Source of the DNA: Candidatus Aenigmatarchaeota archaeon | GTDB lineage: Archaea > Aenigmatarchaeota > Aenigmatarchaeia > Aenigmatarchaeales > Aenigmatarchaeaceae | Length of the DNA stretch: 5,554 nt | Reading direction: 5' to 3' | Assembly: GCA_017608545.1 (NCBI GenBank) | Contig: JAFCFQ010000025.1 | Coordinates: forward strand, 1-5,554 | Shown here: piece after piece, positions 5,347 to 5,554 of the stretch | How the letters are laid out: each line of letters opens with the position of its first letter | How positions within the stretch are numbered: position 1 is the first letter of the stretch | Made by a program: the position numbers and the translations under genes | Notes under the pieces: generated by a model | Database searches by the model: none | What the model was told of the DNA's origin: nothing | Seen by the model: the letters and a program-made list of their open reading frames with translations, nothing else

Positions 5347-5554
5347 TTACCTCAACACCTCCACCATACCAAATCCCTGGGCTCGGCGGAGACCAATGCC
5401 CAGCTGGTAGAGTAGTTTTAAGTCTTCTGGATGACCTATCAGTTTGAATTGACCACTGAAGCAGGTGAAAGTATATATTTTTTCCTCTTTATTTCTTTCC
5501 CTGACTTTATGTCTGATTACTTCTTTGCGTAGTTTAAGAGGAATAAAGTTAAGT
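5347..5554 (-). CDS. cas6: Cas6 CRISPR RNA endoribonuclease, C-terminal end only
   Basis: The last 68 residues of Cas6, the metal-independent RNase that cuts precursor crRNA within the repeat and leaves an 8-nt 5' handle. The gene enters from the right edge, so its start and the N-terminal catalytic residues are outside the window. The visible part contains a RAMP strand (YTFTCFSGQFKLIGHPEDL) and the diagnostic glycine-rich loop GIGLRRAQGFGMVEV, followed by LR and TAA (5349-5347). It is the first gene visible in the operon. The part encoding the loop (about 5375-5434) is near 55% G+C and uses CTC, CTG, CGC and CGA codons, unlike the AT-rich, AGA-using neighbours. The last six codons of the motif recur 314 bp downstream just before cas8. 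The frame stays open past the TAA for another 55 codons. Identity is firm from the C-terminal motif and position. Confidence 0.92.
   Translation of the reverse strand, partial: LNFIPLKLRKEVIRHKVRERNKEEKIYTFTCFSGQFKLIGHPEDLKLLYQLGIGLRRAQGFGMVEVLR
5357..5374 (-). repeat. 18-bp direct repeat, copy 1, in the cas6 glycine-rich motif
   Basis: The minus strand reads ATTTGGTATGGTGGAGGT, coding within GFGMVEV of Cas6. It is identical to copy 2, exactly 314 bp downstream; allowing mismatches, the similarity extends to about 22 of 24 positions. Confidence 0.95.

Noticed and set aside
1..5554. CRISPR array within the window
   Set aside because: No series of regularly spaced repeats on either strand; only one degenerate repeat-like stretch before cas8.

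Overview
The window is one strongly AT-rich stretch (roughly 30% G+C by eye) holding a type I-B CRISPR-Cas interference operon read entirely from the minus strand. In transcription order, from the right edge to the left, it reads cas6 (3' end only), a spacer of about 313 bp, cas8b1/cst1, cas7/cst2, cas5, and cas3 (5' two-thirds or more, running off the left edge). This is the canonical 'Tneap/Cst' gene order. Heavy use of ATA, AGA, AAA and GAA codons and Lys/Glu/Ile-rich proteins suggest a thermophilic AT-rich bacterium, possibly an Aquificales/Hydrogenothermaceae-like lineage. That placement is an inference. No CRISPR array, cas1, cas2 or cas4 lies in the window.

The genes form a single tightly packed unit: cas8 to cas7 are 14 nt apart, cas7 to cas5 are 2 nt apart, and cas5 and cas3 overlap by 10 nt. 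Cas6 would cut the precursor crRNA. Cas8b, Cas7, Cas5 and probably a Cas11 small subunit would form Cascade on the crRNA. Cas3 would nick and degrade the DNA target.

Two things go beyond a routine annotation. First, the last 118 codons of cas8 are preceded by a near-perfect Shine-Dalgarno sequence 8 nt before an in-frame ATG (3785-3783). This is the arrangement expected for separate translation of the Cas11b small subunit from inside cas8. Second, cas6 and cas8 are separated by an unusual spacer flanked by an exact 18-bp direct repeat (5043-5060 and 5357-5374). The repeat carries the end of the cas6 glycine-rich motif. Joining the two copies in silico would give a cas6 whose TGA overlaps the cas8 ATG as ATGA, so the spacer looks like a later insertion or the scar of a cas6 replacement. 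It contains small, frame-broken coding remnants and a degenerate CRISPR-repeat-like stretch, at the position where haloarchaeal I-B systems carry the CreTA RNA toxin-antitoxin module.
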